From positions 3,774,001 through 3,838,000 of the forward strand of contig NZ_CP071839.1 of NCBI RefSeq assembly GCF_017526105.1: a stretch of 64,000 bases of DNA. Reading direction: 5' to 3'. Made by a program: the position numbers and the translations under genes. Source of the DNA: Streptomyces cyanogenus. GTDB lineage: Bacteria; Actinomycetota; Actinomycetes; Streptomycetales; Streptomycetaceae. This document shows, one piece after another, positions 35,908-44,407 of this stretch (the stretch's first letter is position 1; every line of letters begins with the position of its first letter). Below the pieces are notes generated by a model. That model saw nothing but the letters and a program-made list of their open reading frames with translations. It was not told the DNA's origin and searched no databases.

Positions 35908-36312
35908 TCAGCTCGCCCTGCGCTGGAAGGGGTGCAGCAGGTCGGACAGGTGCCAGTGGTGCGGCTCCCTGGCCGCCGCCGGCACCTGCGGCGCCTCGGC
36001 CGGGCCCGCCGGCGGCACCCGGTGCTGCTGCCGGCCGGCCGCGCCGCGCACGGAGGAGACCTGGCCCGCGCGCATGATCCGCACGACGTGGCCGTCGCAG
36101 TTGTGGCAGCACGGCCGGCTGAGCGGCGACGGCACGACCCGGCCGTCGGCCACGTACAGCACGAACTCCCGGCCCTCGGCGTCCGTGTGGTGCTCTATCT
36201 CGTACGACTGCTCCCAGCCGTGCCCGCAGCGCATGCAGGCGAACGAATAGGACTCGTGAACGACGGCCGTGGCCGTACCGCGGAGACCGGTCTGCCCTGC
36301 TATGTCACTCAT
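35908..36312 (-). CDS. Small zinc-ribbon-like protein of unknown function
   Basis: A 134-residue protein starting MSDIAGQTGLRG. Two cysteine pairs, CMRCGHGW (about 25-28) and CCHNCDG (about 66-71), are spaced as in a zinc ribbon. A disordered Pro/Arg-rich region and a WHLSDLLHPFQRR end follow. I recall similar proteins across Streptomyces without assigned function. The frame extends upstream to 36429, but ATG 36312 is preferred because conserved-looking sequence starts there. The 257 bp between this gene and rsmI show no other gene. Confidence 0.8.
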   Translation of the reverse strand: MSDIAGQTGLRGTATAVVHESYSFACMRCGHGWEQSYEIEHHTDAEGREFVLYVADGRVVPSPLSRPCCHNCDGHVVRIMRAGQVSSVRGAAGRQQHRVPPAGPAEAPQVPAAAREPHHWHLSDLLHPFQRRAS

Positions 36313-36569
36313 GCCAGCTCCCTGTTGCACAGGTGCGTCCCTGATGGACGGGTGCGTCCTCCGACCAGTGGACGCCTCGGCCGGGACGAGCGCATCAGGC
36401 CTGTCGAGTGTTGGAGGCGATTTGGACATCGCTTGCCGAAGAGACGCGAACGAGACGGCTGAGCTTTGCCATCGACGCCAGCCCTTTGCCCGCCCATGGG
36501 GCGCACGCTCACCCGAGAAGAGACCTGCTCAGAGGCCTGGCGCACCCCCGGGCCGCAGGGCCTGGCCGG

Positions 36570-37421
36570 CTAGCTCGGGTCTGCCTTCTTGGCGGCGACC
36601 ACGGCGTCGAACACGACCCTTTTCGGCAACCCGGCCTCGGTCGCCACCGCCGCGATGGCCTCCTTGCGGCGCTCGCCGGCCTCCTCGCGCACCCGTACCC
36701 GGCGGACCAGTTCCGCGGCGTCCAGCTCCTCGGGTCCGGGCTCGGGCGCGCCCTCCACCACGACGGTGATCTCCCCGCGCACGCCCTCGGCGGCCCACCG
36801 CGCCAGTTCGGCGAGCGGACCGCGCCGTACCTCCTCGTACGTCTTGGTCAGCTCGCGGCAGACGGCGGCCCGCCGGTCCGCGCCGAAGACCTCGGCCATC
36901 GCGGCGAGGGTGTCGTCGAGCCGGTGCGGGGCCTCGAAGTAGACGAGGGTGCGCCGCTCGCCCTCGACCTCGCGCAGCCGGGACAGCCGTTCGCCGGCCT
37001 TGCGGGGCAGGAAGCCCTCGAAGCAGAACCGGTCCACGGGCAGCCCGGACAGGGCGAGCGCGGTGAGCACGGCGGACGGCCCGGGGACGGCGGTGACCCG
37101 GATGTCCTGCTCGACGGCGGCCGCGACCAGCCGGTAGCCCGGGTCGGAGACCGACGGCATCCCGGCGTCGGTCACCAGCAGCACGCGCGCGCCGCCGAGC
37201 AGCTCCTGGACCAGTTCCGGCGTACGGGCGGACTCGTTGCCCTCGAAGTACGACAGCACGCGGCCCTTCGGGGTGACGCCGAGCGCCTGGGTGAGCCGGC
37301 GCAGCCGCCGGGTGTCCTCGGCGGCGACGACGTCGGCGCCGGCCAGTTCCTCGGCGAGCCGGGGCGGCGCGTCCGCGATGTCGCCGATGGGGGTACCTGC
37401 CAGGACAAGGGTTCCAGTCAC
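36570..37421 (-). CDS. rsmI: 16S rRNA (cytidine-1402-2'-O)-methyltransferase
   Basis: A 283-residue tetrapyrrole-methylase-fold enzyme. It shows the N-terminal LVLAGTPIGDIAD, AAEDTRRLRRL, the SAM-binding LVTDAGMPSVSDPGYRLV, VPGPSAVLTAL and CFEGFLPRK. The GTG start at 37421 begins VTGTLVLAG. It is divergent from pmt with 126 bp between the starts. The rsmI/pmt pair is conserved in actinobacteria. Confidence 0.96.
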   Translation of the reverse strand: MTGTLVLAGTPIGDIADAPPRLAEELAGADVVAAEDTRRLRRLTQALGVTPKGRVLSYFEGNESARTPELVQELLGGARVLLVTDAGMPSVSDPGYRLVAAAVEQDIRVTAVPGPSAVLTALALSGLPVDRFCFEGFLPRKAGERLSRLREVEGERRTLVYFEAPHRLDDTLAAMAEVFGADRRAAVCRELTKTYEEVRRGPLAELARWAAEGVRGEITVVVEGAPEPGPEELDAAELVRRVRVREEAGERRKEAIAAVATEAGLPKRVVFDAVVAAKKADPS

Positions 37422-37535
37422 GCCCCCATCCTCCCAGGAGTTCCCGGGCCGGTTCCGGGGGCTCGCATTCGGGGGGAAACGGACCGTGTCCCGACCGGTA
37501 CCGCACATGCACGGGACTCCCACAGGCCGGTTCCC

Positions 37536-37541
37536 TACGAT
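37536..37541 (+). promoter_or_regulatory. -10 box (TACGAT) of pmt, leaderless type
   Basis: TACGAT ends six bases before the GTG start of the mannosyltransferase, so transcription probably begins at the start codon. No clear -35 is seen. Confidence 0.5.
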
Positions 37542-37547
37542 GGCGCG

Positions 37548-39305
37548 GTGACCAGTACCGCGTCCTCCATGGACCTCCGGCAGGGGCAGGCACCGCACGA
37601 CCAGCGGCCGTCGTGGCAGCAGCGGCTGCGCCGATTCGGGTACGCGCCGGCCGCGGACGCGCCCTCGGGCGACGTACGCGACCGGCTGGTGCCGCCGTAC
37701 GCCGAGCCGAGCCCCCGGCTGTGGCGGGCGCTCGGCGTGTCGCCGGTCCTCGCCGAGCGGCTCACCCGCTGGTCGGGCTGGGGCGGGCCGCTGCTGGTGA
37801 CGCTGATGGCGGGCGTCATGCGGTTCTGGAACCTGGGCAGCCCGCACGCGGTGATATTCGACGAGACGTACTACGCCAAGGACGCGTGGGCGCTCGTCCA
37901 CCGCGGGTTCGAGGTCAGCTGGGACCAGTACGGCAAGAACGCCAACGACCTGGTGCTGCAGCAGGGCGACCGGCTGGCGGTCCCGACGGATCCGGCGTAC
38001 GTGGTGCACCCGCCGGTCGGCAAGTACGTCATCGGGCTCGGCGAACTGGTCTTCGGGTTCGACCCGTTCGGCTGGCGGTTCATGACGGCGCTGCTCGGCA
38101 CGCTGAGCGTGCTGCTGCTGTGCCGGATCGGCCGCCGGATGTTCCGCTCGACGTTCCTGGGCTGCCTCGCGGGCGCGCTGATGGCGGTGGACGGCCTGCA
38201 CTTCGTGATGAGCCGGACCTCGCTGCTCGACGGCGTGCTGATGTTCTTCGTGGTGGCCGCGTTCGGCTGCCTGGTCGTGGACCGGGACCGGGCGCGGGAG
38301 AGACTGGCCGCCGCGCTGCCGGTCGCGGCGGACGGGCGGGTACGGCCGGACGCGCAGGTCACGGACGCCTTCCGGTTCGGGTGGCGCCCGTGGCGCTGGA
38401 CGGCCGGGGTGATGCTGGGCCTGGCCGCGGGCACGAAGTGGAACGGCCTGTACGTCCTGGCCGCGTTCTGTGTGATGACGGTCCTGTGGGACGTCGGCAC
38501 ACGCAAGGTGGCCGGCGCCCACCACCCGTACGCCGCGGCTCTCAAGTACGACACCGGGCTTGCCTTCGTGGCGACGGTCCCGGTGGCGCTGGTGGTCTAC
38601 GTGGCCTCCTGGACCGGCTGGATCCTCTCCCCGGCCGACGGCAAGGGGGGCTACTACCGCAACTGGGCGGCCACCGACGGCAAGGGCGGCACCTGGGCGT
38701 TCCTGCCGGACTGGCTGCGGAGCCTGTGGCACTACGAGCACGAGGTGTACAAGTTCCACGTCCACCTCGACCAGCCGCACACGTACCAGTCCAACCCGTG
38801 GAGCTGGATCGTGCTGGGCCGCCCGGTGTCGTACTTCTACGAGTCCCCCTCCCCCGGCGCCGACGGCTGCCCGGCAGACGCGGGCCAGAAGTGCGCCCGG
38901 GAGGTCCTGGCGATCGGCACCCCGCTGCTGTGGTGGGCGGCCTGCTTCGCGATCCTGTACGTCCTGTGGCGCTGGGCCTTCCGCCGTGACTGGCGGGCCG
39001 GTGCCATCGCCTGCGGCATCGCGGCGGGCTATCTTCCGTGGTTCCTGTACCAGGAACGGACGATCTTCCTCTTCTACGCGGTCGTCTTCCTGCCGTTCCT
39101 GTGCCTGGCGGTGGCGATGATGATCGGCGCGATCGTGGGCCCACCGGGCGCCGGCGACACCCGCCGCGTGATCGGCGCGTCGGCGGCGGGCGTCCTGGTC
39201 CTGCTGATCAGCTGGAACTTCATCTACTTCTGGCCGCTGTACACGGGCCAGGCGATCCCGATCGACTCGTGGCGGTCGCGGATGTGGCTGGACACGTGGG
39301 TGTAG
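37548..39305 (+). CDS. pmt: Polyprenyl-phosphate-mannose protein O-mannosyltransferase (Pmt)
   Basis: A 585-residue GT39 family membrane enzyme that transfers mannose from polyprenyl phosphate to Ser/Thr of exported proteins. About 10-11 helices follow a 75-residue cytoplasmic N-terminus. The first external loop holds the catalytic acidic pair in VIFDETYYAKDAW. HPPVGKYVIGLGE and TSLLDGVLMF are family motifs. The Pmt C-terminal block around NPWSWIVLGRPVSYFYE is present. In S. coelicolor Pmt is needed for glycoprotein formation and infection by phage phiC31. GTG 37548 is chosen from the divergent rsmI spacing and the TACGAT box. Confidence 0.95.
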   Translation: MTSTASSMDLRQGQAPHDQRPSWQQRLRRFGYAPAADAPSGDVRDRLVPPYAEPSPRLWRALGVSPVLAERLTRWSGWGGPLLVTLMAGVMRFWNLGSPHAVIFDETYYAKDAWALVHRGFEVSWDQYGKNANDLVLQQGDRLAVPTDPAYVVHPPVGKYVIGLGELVFGFDPFGWRFMTALLGTLSVLLLCRIGRRMFRSTFLGCLAGALMAVDGLHFVMSRTSLLDGVLMFFVVAAFGCLVVDRDRARERLAAALPVAADGRVRPDAQVTDAFRFGWRPWRWTAGVMLGLAAGTKWNGLYVLAAFCVMTVLWDVGTRKVAGAHHPYAAALKYDTGLAFVATVPVALVVYVASWTGWILSPADGKGGYYRNWAATDGKGGTWAFLPDWLRSLWHYEHEVYKFHVHLDQPHTYQSNPWSWIVLGRPVSYFYESPSPGADGCPADAGQKCAREVLAIGTPLLWWAACFAILYVLWRWAFRRDWRAGAIACGIAAGYLPWFLYQERTIFLFYAVVFLPFLCLAVAMMIGAIVGPPGAGDTRRVIGASAAGVLVLLISWNFIYFWPLYTGQAIPIDSWRSRMWLDTWV

Positions 39306-39429
39306 GGCGCGCGGCCTCCGGTGTCTGAGGGGTCCCGGCCGGCCGGTGGAGCGCATCTCCGTTCGGACAACAATCGGCAACTCCGGCCACAAGCGGGCGC
39401 CACAACCGCTTACAGTGCTCCAGGACTAC

Positions 39430-39450
39430 CTGTTTGAACGTGTTCAACAG
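39430..39450 (+). promoter_or_regulatory. Inverted repeat upstream of the first PBP gene
   Basis: TTGAACGTGTTCAA (39434-39447) is a perfect 6-2-6 palindrome, extended by CTG/CAG with one bulged T. It lies 26 bp before the start codon and has no equivalent before the second PBP gene. It looks like a regulator site. Confidence 0.5.
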
Positions 39451-39475
39451 GTCGGAGACGGAGGGGGATCCGCGC

Positions 39476-41110
39476 ATGCGCAAGGGCGTCAAAGCGGGCG
39501 TCATAGGCGGTGTGTGCGTCACGCTGCTGGGCGGGGCCGGTTACGGGCTCTACAACGTCGCGTCCGCGCTGAACGGCGACGGCGGTACGGCAGGCGCGGC
39601 GCCCGTGCGCACCGGTCCGCCCAGCGGTTCCGAGGTGGAGCAGGCCACCGGTGCCTTCTTCGCGGCCTGGCAGAAGGGCGACGCGGCGACCGCGGCCTCG
39701 TACACCAACTTCCCCGAGGCGGCCCAGCAGTTGCTGACGGCCTACTCCGGTGACGCGCACATCGGGAAGGTGCGGATCACGCCCGGCCGGGCCACCGGCG
39801 ACACGGTGCCGTTCACGGTGCGGGCGACGGTGTCGTACAACGGCGTGTCCCGCCCGCTGTCGTACCGCGGCACCCTGACCGTCGTCCGCGGTGAGACCTC
39901 GCACCGCGCGCTGGTCGACTGGCAGCCCTCCGTCGTCCACCCGCGCCTGCGCAAGGGGGACACGCTCAGCACCGGCGAGTCGGCCGCCCCGGAGATCGAG
40001 GCCGTGGACCGCCGGGGCAAGGTGCTCACCCGGGTGACGTACCCGTCGCTCGGCCCGATCCTGGACGAGCTGCGCAAGCGGTACGGCGACAAGACCGGCG
40101 GCCGGCCCGGGGTGGAACTCGTGATCCGCCATCAGGCGGCGGCGGACGGCAGCCAGGCCGCGGACACCCCGCTGCTGACCCTCGCCAAGGGCAGGCCCGG
40201 CAAGCTCCGCACGACGCTCAGCGCGAGCGTCCAGGCGGCGGCCGAGAAGGCAGTGGAGAAGTACCCCGAGTCCTCCGTCGTGGCCGTCAAGCCGAGCACC
40301 GGCGAGATCCTGGCCGTCGCCAACAACCGCAACGACGGCTTCGACGCGGCCCTCCTCGGCGAACGCGCCCCCGGCTCCACCATGAAGATCATCAGCGCCG
40401 CGACCCTCATCGACAACGGCCTGACCACGGCGAACGGACCGGCACCCTGCCCGCCGTCGGCCGTCTGGCAGAGCCAGACCTTCCAGAACCTCAAGGGCCT
40501 GGCGCCGGACGAGCACGCCACCCTCGCCGACAGCTTCGCCCGCTCCTGCAACACGGCGTTCGTGAAGTTCGCGGACGAGGTGAAGGTCGACTCCCTCACC
40601 CGGGAGGCCGAGGAGCGGTTCGGGCTCGGGCGGAACAACTGGCAGGTCGGGGTGCCCACGTTCGACGGCCGGGTGCCCGCCTCCGGCGGCCCGGACACCG
40701 CGGCCAACCTGATCGGCCAGGGCCAGGTGCAGATGAGCCCGCTGAACATGGCGTCCGTCACGGCGACCGCGACGACCGGCGCCTTCCGCCAGCCGGTGAT
40801 CGTGCCGCTGAAGCTGGACGGCCGCGAACCGGCACGCGCGCGCGGGCTGTCCTCGGGCACGGTCGGGCAGCTGCGCGCCCTGATGAACCGCACCGCCCGC
40901 AGCGGCACCGCGGCGGGGGTGATGGCCGGGCTGGGCGGCGACGTCGGCGCGAAGACCGGGTCGGCCGAGGTGGACGGAGAGGCCAGGTCGGACAGCTGGT
41001 TCACCGGATACCGGGGCGATGTGGCGGCGGCGGCCATGGTGCAGGACGGCGGACACGGCGTCGACGCGGCCGGGCCGATTGTCGCAAGCGTGCTGCGGAA
41101 CGCCGGCTGA
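39476..41110 (+). CDS. Penicillin-binding protein, MecA_N/transpeptidase type (copy 1)
   Basis: A 544-residue membrane-anchored class B-like PBP. One N-terminal helix (about 8-25) is followed by an NTF2-like MecA N-terminal domain (about 50-160), a dimerisation segment, and the transpeptidase domain with Ser301 in STMK, SCN at 357-359 and KTG at 493-495. Thus all three catalytic motifs are present. The ATG at 39476 follows gaggggg. A second, related PBP follows after 99 bp. Such PBPs build or modify peptidoglycan, and the nearby ssgE suggests a sporulation-linked role. Confidence 0.92.
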   Translation: MRKGVKAGVIGGVCVTLLGGAGYGLYNVASALNGDGGTAGAAPVRTGPPSGSEVEQATGAFFAAWQKGDAATAASYTNFPEAAQQLLTAYSGDAHIGKVRITPGRATGDTVPFTVRATVSYNGVSRPLSYRGTLTVVRGETSHRALVDWQPSVVHPRLRKGDTLSTGESAAPEIEAVDRRGKVLTRVTYPSLGPILDELRKRYGDKTGGRPGVELVIRHQAAADGSQAADTPLLTLAKGRPGKLRTTLSASVQAAAEKAVEKYPESSVVAVKPSTGEILAVANNRNDGFDAALLGERAPGSTMKIISAATLIDNGLTTANGPAPCPPSAVWQSQTFQNLKGLAPDEHATLADSFARSCNTAFVKFADEVKVDSLTREAEERFGLGRNNWQVGVPTFDGRVPASGGPDTAANLIGQGQVQMSPLNMASVTATATTGAFRQPVIVPLKLDGREPARARGLSSGTVGQLRALMNRTARSGTAAGVMAGLGGDVGAKTGSAEVDGEARSDSWFTGYRGDVAAAAMVQDGGHGVDAAGPIVASVLRNAG

Positions 41111-41209
41111 GATCACCCGCGAAGGCGGGGACTTTAAGGTGAATGCCGTCGTTGGGGAGTGTGAGGGGCTTACGGGGACCCTGGGGAAAGGTGCGGAGGA
41201 ACTGAGGCT

Positions 41210-42874
41210 GTGGGCAAGAGAAGGCGCGTCACCGAGCGGCGCAAGACCCGGCCCGCCGTACTCGGCGGAATGATCGCCGTGGTGGTCGGCGGTGCCGGGC
41301 TCGGCGTCTACGCCCTGTACGGCGGGGCCGCGGCCGACGAGCGGACCGGCGCCACGGCCGACCACAAGGCCGTCCCCTCCGGCCCGCTCACCGCTGCCGA
41401 GATCCGCACGGCCTCCACCCGCTTCCTCACCGCCTGGCAGCACGGCAGGGTCACCGAGGCCGCGGCCGCCACCGACGACCCGTCCGCCGCCGGCAAGCTG
41501 CTCACCGGCTACACCAAGGACGCCCACCTGAAGGACGTCACGCTCACCCCGGGGGCGGCGAAGGGCACCGAGGTGCCCTTCACGGTGAAGGCGACGGTGG
41601 CCTACCGCAAGCTCAGCAAGCCGCTGTCCTACGGCAGTGCGCTCACCGTGGTGCGCCGCGCGAGCGACGGAAGGCCGCTGGTCGACTGGCACTCCGCCGT
41701 GGTCCACCCCGACCTGCGGGACGGCGACACGCTCGTGACCGGCGCGTCCGGCACCCCGCCGGTCAAGGCGCTGGACCGCGACGGCGCCGAGATCACGACC
41801 GCCCGGTACCCGTCGCTCGGCACGGTGCTGGACGGACTGCGGGAGAAGTACGGCAAGAAGGCGGGCGGCACGGCGGGCGTCGAGCTGCGCGTGGTGCGCG
41901 GCAAGGCGGCCAAGGCCGCCAAGCTCTCCGACAAGACGCTGGTGGAACTGAGCAAGGGCACCCCGGGCACCGTGAAGACGACGCTCAGCCCCACCCTCCA
42001 GGCCGCCGCCGAGCAGCAGGTGGCGAAGCGCGCGCGGGCCTCGGTGGTCGCGCTGCGGCCCTCGACCGGGGAGATCCTCGCGGTCGCCAACAGCGGGCAC
42101 GGCTTCAACACCGCCTTCCAGGGCTCACTCGCGCCCGGCTCCACCATGAAGATCATCACCTCGTCGCTGCTGATCGACAAGGGCCTGGCGTCGGCGGACA
42201 AGCGGCACCCCTGCCCGAAGACGGTGACCTACGGCGGCTGGAAGTTCCACAACGACGACGACTTCGAGATCAAGGGCGGCACCTTCAAGGCGAGCTTCGC
42301 CCGGTCCTGCAACACGGCCTTCATCAGCCAGGCGAAGAAGCTGAAGAACGACGACCTGACCAAGCAGGCCCAGCAGGTCTTCGGGCTGTCGATGAACAAC
42401 TGGGCGATCGGTGTGCCCACCTTCGACGGCTCGGTGCCGGTGCAGTCGGCGGCGCAGATGGCGGCCTCGCTGATCGGGCAGGGCGGGGTGCGCATGAACC
42501 CGCTGAACATGGCCTCCGTGGCGGCGACCGTGAAGTCGGGCGGCTTCCACCAGCCGTACCTGGTCTCGCCGTCGGTGGACCACCGCACGACGGCCACCGC
42601 CTCCCGCACCCTGTCGCCGAAGACGCTGTCCCAGCTGCGTGAGCTGATGCGGTACACGGCCGCGTACGGCACGGCCGCCGAGGCGATGTCGGGGCTCGGC
42701 CCGGACTACGGCGCGAAGACCGGCTCGGCGGAGGTCGACGGCCAGAAGAAGCCGAACGGCTGGTTCACCGCCTACCGGGGCGACCTCGCCGCGGCCGGCG
42801 TGGTGCAGGCGGGCGGGCACGGCGGTGACACGGCCGGACCGATCGTGGCGAAGCTGCTGAAGCTCGGGGGCTGA
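41210..42874 (+). CDS. Penicillin-binding protein, MecA_N/transpeptidase type (copy 2)
   Basis: A 554-residue paralogue of the upstream gene with the same order: basic N-terminus (GKRRRVTERRKTR), membrane helix (about 15-35), NTF2-like MecA domain, and transpeptidase with Ser311 in STMK, SCN at 366-368 and KTG at 503-505. The GTG start has a gcggaggaa ribosome binding site. The two genes are tandem duplicates, diverged enough to suggest separate roles. The stop is adjacent to the convergent ssgE stop. Confidence 0.92.
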   Translation: MGKRRRVTERRKTRPAVLGGMIAVVVGGAGLGVYALYGGAAADERTGATADHKAVPSGPLTAAEIRTASTRFLTAWQHGRVTEAAAATDDPSAAGKLLTGYTKDAHLKDVTLTPGAAKGTEVPFTVKATVAYRKLSKPLSYGSALTVVRRASDGRPLVDWHSAVVHPDLRDGDTLVTGASGTPPVKALDRDGAEITTARYPSLGTVLDGLREKYGKKAGGTAGVELRVVRGKAAKAAKLSDKTLVELSKGTPGTVKTTLSPTLQAAAEQQVAKRARASVVALRPSTGEILAVANSGHGFNTAFQGSLAPGSTMKIITSSLLIDKGLASADKRHPCPKTVTYGGWKFHNDDDFEIKGGTFKASFARSCNTAFISQAKKLKNDDLTKQAQQVFGLSMNNWAIGVPTFDGSVPVQSAAQMAASLIGQGGVRMNPLNMASVAATVKSGGFHQPYLVSPSVDHRTTATASRTLSPKTLSQLRELMRYTAAYGTAAEAMSGLGPDYGAKTGSAEVDGQKKPNGWFTAYRGDLAAAGVVQAGGHGGDTAGPIVAKLLKLGG

Positions 42875-43213
42875 TCAGCTCCGTACGGGTTCGGCGGTGT
42901 ACGTCCGGCGGAGGAACCGGAGCAGCGCCTTCGACTCGAACTGCACCACTTCGACGCCGTGGTCGGAGTGGAACTCGACCACGGCCTGGACCCGCCCGCA
43001 GGGCCACACCCGGACGTCGCCGCTCTCGGCCGGCGCCATCAGTCCCCGTTCCAGGAGTGTGCGGGAGAAGGTCCACTCGTGGGGTCCGGGCAGGCCCACG
43101 CGGACCGACCGTGGGTCGGCGTCCGGGTCGTACCGCAGCACGACGGGCACGGCCCCCGGGTCCTCCTCGTCCGTGACGATATGAGCGCGCGCGTACTGTT
43201 CGACTACAGACAT
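42875..43213 (-). CDS. ssgE: SsgA-like sporulation/cell-division protein, SsgE type
   Basis: A 112-residue SALP. The family pattern is clear: VPVVLRYDPDADPRSVRVGL, then EWTFSRTLLERGL, then DVRVWPCGRVQAVVEFHS and the C-terminal QFESKALLRFLRRTY. SALPs guide peptidoglycan synthesis and septum or spore maturation in Streptomyces and relatives. In S. coelicolor the SALP next to two PBPs is SsgE, linked to correct spore separation. The location and its convergent PBP neighbours support this name. Promoters of ssgE and the ECF operon share the 149-bp divergent gap. Confidence 0.9.
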   Translation of the reverse strand: MSVVEQYARAHIVTDEEDPGAVPVVLRYDPDADPRSVRVGLPGPHEWTFSRTLLERGLMAPAESGDVRVWPCGRVQAVVEFHSDHGVEVVQFESKALLRFLRRTYTAEPVRS

Positions 43214-43325
43214 CGGACCGCCCTCTCACGCACCGTGACCTATGCGAAAGCTGTGCATCCGCTTTCCATCAAGAGTCGCACATTTTCCGGTTCCCGCCCC
43301 GGTGAGCGGCGAGACTTCGTCTCTC

Positions 43326-43342
43326 TTGCAAATCGTTCGCAA
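43326..43342 (+). promoter_or_regulatory. Probable Nur (nickel-responsive Fur-family) box
   Basis: TTGCAA-N5-TCGCAA against the published S. coelicolor Nur consensus tTGCaa-N5-ttGCAA, with one difference. The first half also serves as the -35 hexamer of the ECF transporter promoter, an ideal position for repression. Confidence 0.75.
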
Positions 43343-43350
43343 CAAGGCCC

Positions 43351-43378
43351 TAAAATCGTCAGGTGCACGTACCTGACG
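43351..43378 (+). promoter_or_regulatory. -10 box and start-codon hairpin of the ECF transporter operon
   Basis: TAAAAT (43351-43356) is 19 bp after TTGCAA (43326) and six bases before the GTG start, which implies a leaderless mRNA. An 8-bp inverted repeat CGTCAGGT/ACCTGACG (43357-43378, 6-nt loop) covers the start codon. Confidence 0.6.
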
Positions 43379-44406
43379 GATTCATCGACGCCCCCACCTC
43401 CGCGGTCACCGGGGTGGTCGCCGCCGGCGCCCTGGCGGTGAGCCTGCGCGGCGCCCGCCGCGAACTCGACGAGCGCACGGCACCGCTGGCCGGCCTGGTG
43501 GCGGCGTTCATCTTCGCCGTACAGATGCTGAACTTCCCGGTCGCGGCCGGGACCAGCGGCCACCTCCTCGGCGGGGCCCTCGCCGCGATACTCGTCGGCC
43601 CCTGTACCGCCGTGCTGTGCGTGTCGGTCGTCCTGCTCATGCAGGGCGTCCTGTTCGCCGACGGCGGGCTGACCGCGCTCGGTGTGAACATCACCGACAT
43701 GGCGATCGTCACGACGGTCGTCTCCTACGCCGTCTTCCGCGGCCTGCTCGCCGTGCTGCCCCGCAAGCGGCGCTCGGTGACCGTCGCCTCCTTCGTCGCC
43801 GCGCTGGTGTCCGTACCGGCCGCCGCGGTCGCCTTCACGCTGGTCTACGCGGTCGGCGGCACCACCGACGTCTCCCCCGGCAAGGTCGCCACCGCGATGA
43901 TCGGCGTGCACGTGCTGATCGGCATCGGCGAGGCGGTCATCACCGCGCTCACCGTCGGCGCCGTCATCGCCGTACGCCCGGACCTTGTGCACGGCGCGCG
44001 CGGGCTGCAGCAGCGGCTCCGGCTGCGTGTGAACGGCGAACTGGTGGACGCGCCCGCGCCCACGGCGCCCGTGGCGGCGCGCACCTCGCGGCGCACGCTG
44101 TGGATCACCGGGCTCGTCACCTCCCTCGTCCTCGCCGGATTCGTCAGCTTCTACGCCTCCGCCGCCCCCGACGGCCTGGAGAAGGTCGCGCACGACCAGG
44201 GCATCGACAAGAAGGCGGAGAAGCACGCCACGGCCGGCTCGCCGCTGGCCGACTACGGCGTGAAGGACATCGCCGACTCCCGGCTGTCCGGCGGCCTCGC
44301 CGGTGTGATCGGCGTCGGGGTCACGATCGTCGCGGGCAGCGCGGTGTTCTGGGCGCTGCGCCGGCGGCGCAGCGAGGACGTCTCGCCCGCGAGCACGGGC
44401 GTCTGA
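43363..44406 (+). CDS. ECF metal transporter substrate-binding component, CbiM/NikM fused to a PDGLE (NikN-like) domain
   Basis: A 347-residue membrane protein. The N-terminus MHVPDGFIDAPTSA places His at residue 2 for metal coordination, as in CbiM/NikM. About six helices follow (residues 10-215). After a cytoplasmic linker comes a second domain with two helices and the motif ASAAPDGLEKVAHDQG (the PDGLE domain of NikN/CbiN). Fusion of M and N is typical of nickel systems. The Nur box upstream supports nickel over cobalt, as does the absence of any cobalamin-biosynthesis gene nearby. It is the first gene of the operon. Confidence 0.9.
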   Translation: MHVPDGFIDAPTSAVTGVVAAGALAVSLRGARRELDERTAPLAGLVAAFIFAVQMLNFPVAAGTSGHLLGGALAAILVGPCTAVLCVSVVLLMQGVLFADGGLTALGVNITDMAIVTTVVSYAVFRGLLAVLPRKRRSVTVASFVAALVSVPAAAVAFTLVYAVGGTTDVSPGKVATAMIGVHVLIGIGEAVITALTVGAVIAVRPDLVHGARGLQQRLRLRVNGELVDAPAPTAPVAARTSRRTLWITGLVTSLVLAGFVSFYASAAPDGLEKVAHDQGIDKKAEKHATAGSPLADYGVKDIADSRLSGGLAGVIGVGVTIVAGSAVFWALRRRRSEDVSPASTGV

Positions 44407-44407
44407 C

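Noticed and set aside
34961..37421. A metG gene expected between rsmI and tatD
   Set aside because: The 35861-36569 interval holds only the zinc-ribbon-like gene and non-coding sequence, so metG lies elsewhere in this genome.
43214..43362. Cobalamin riboswitch upstream of the ECF transporter
   Set aside because: The gap is only 149 bp, lacks a B12-box-like conserved core, and the predicted transcript is leaderless.
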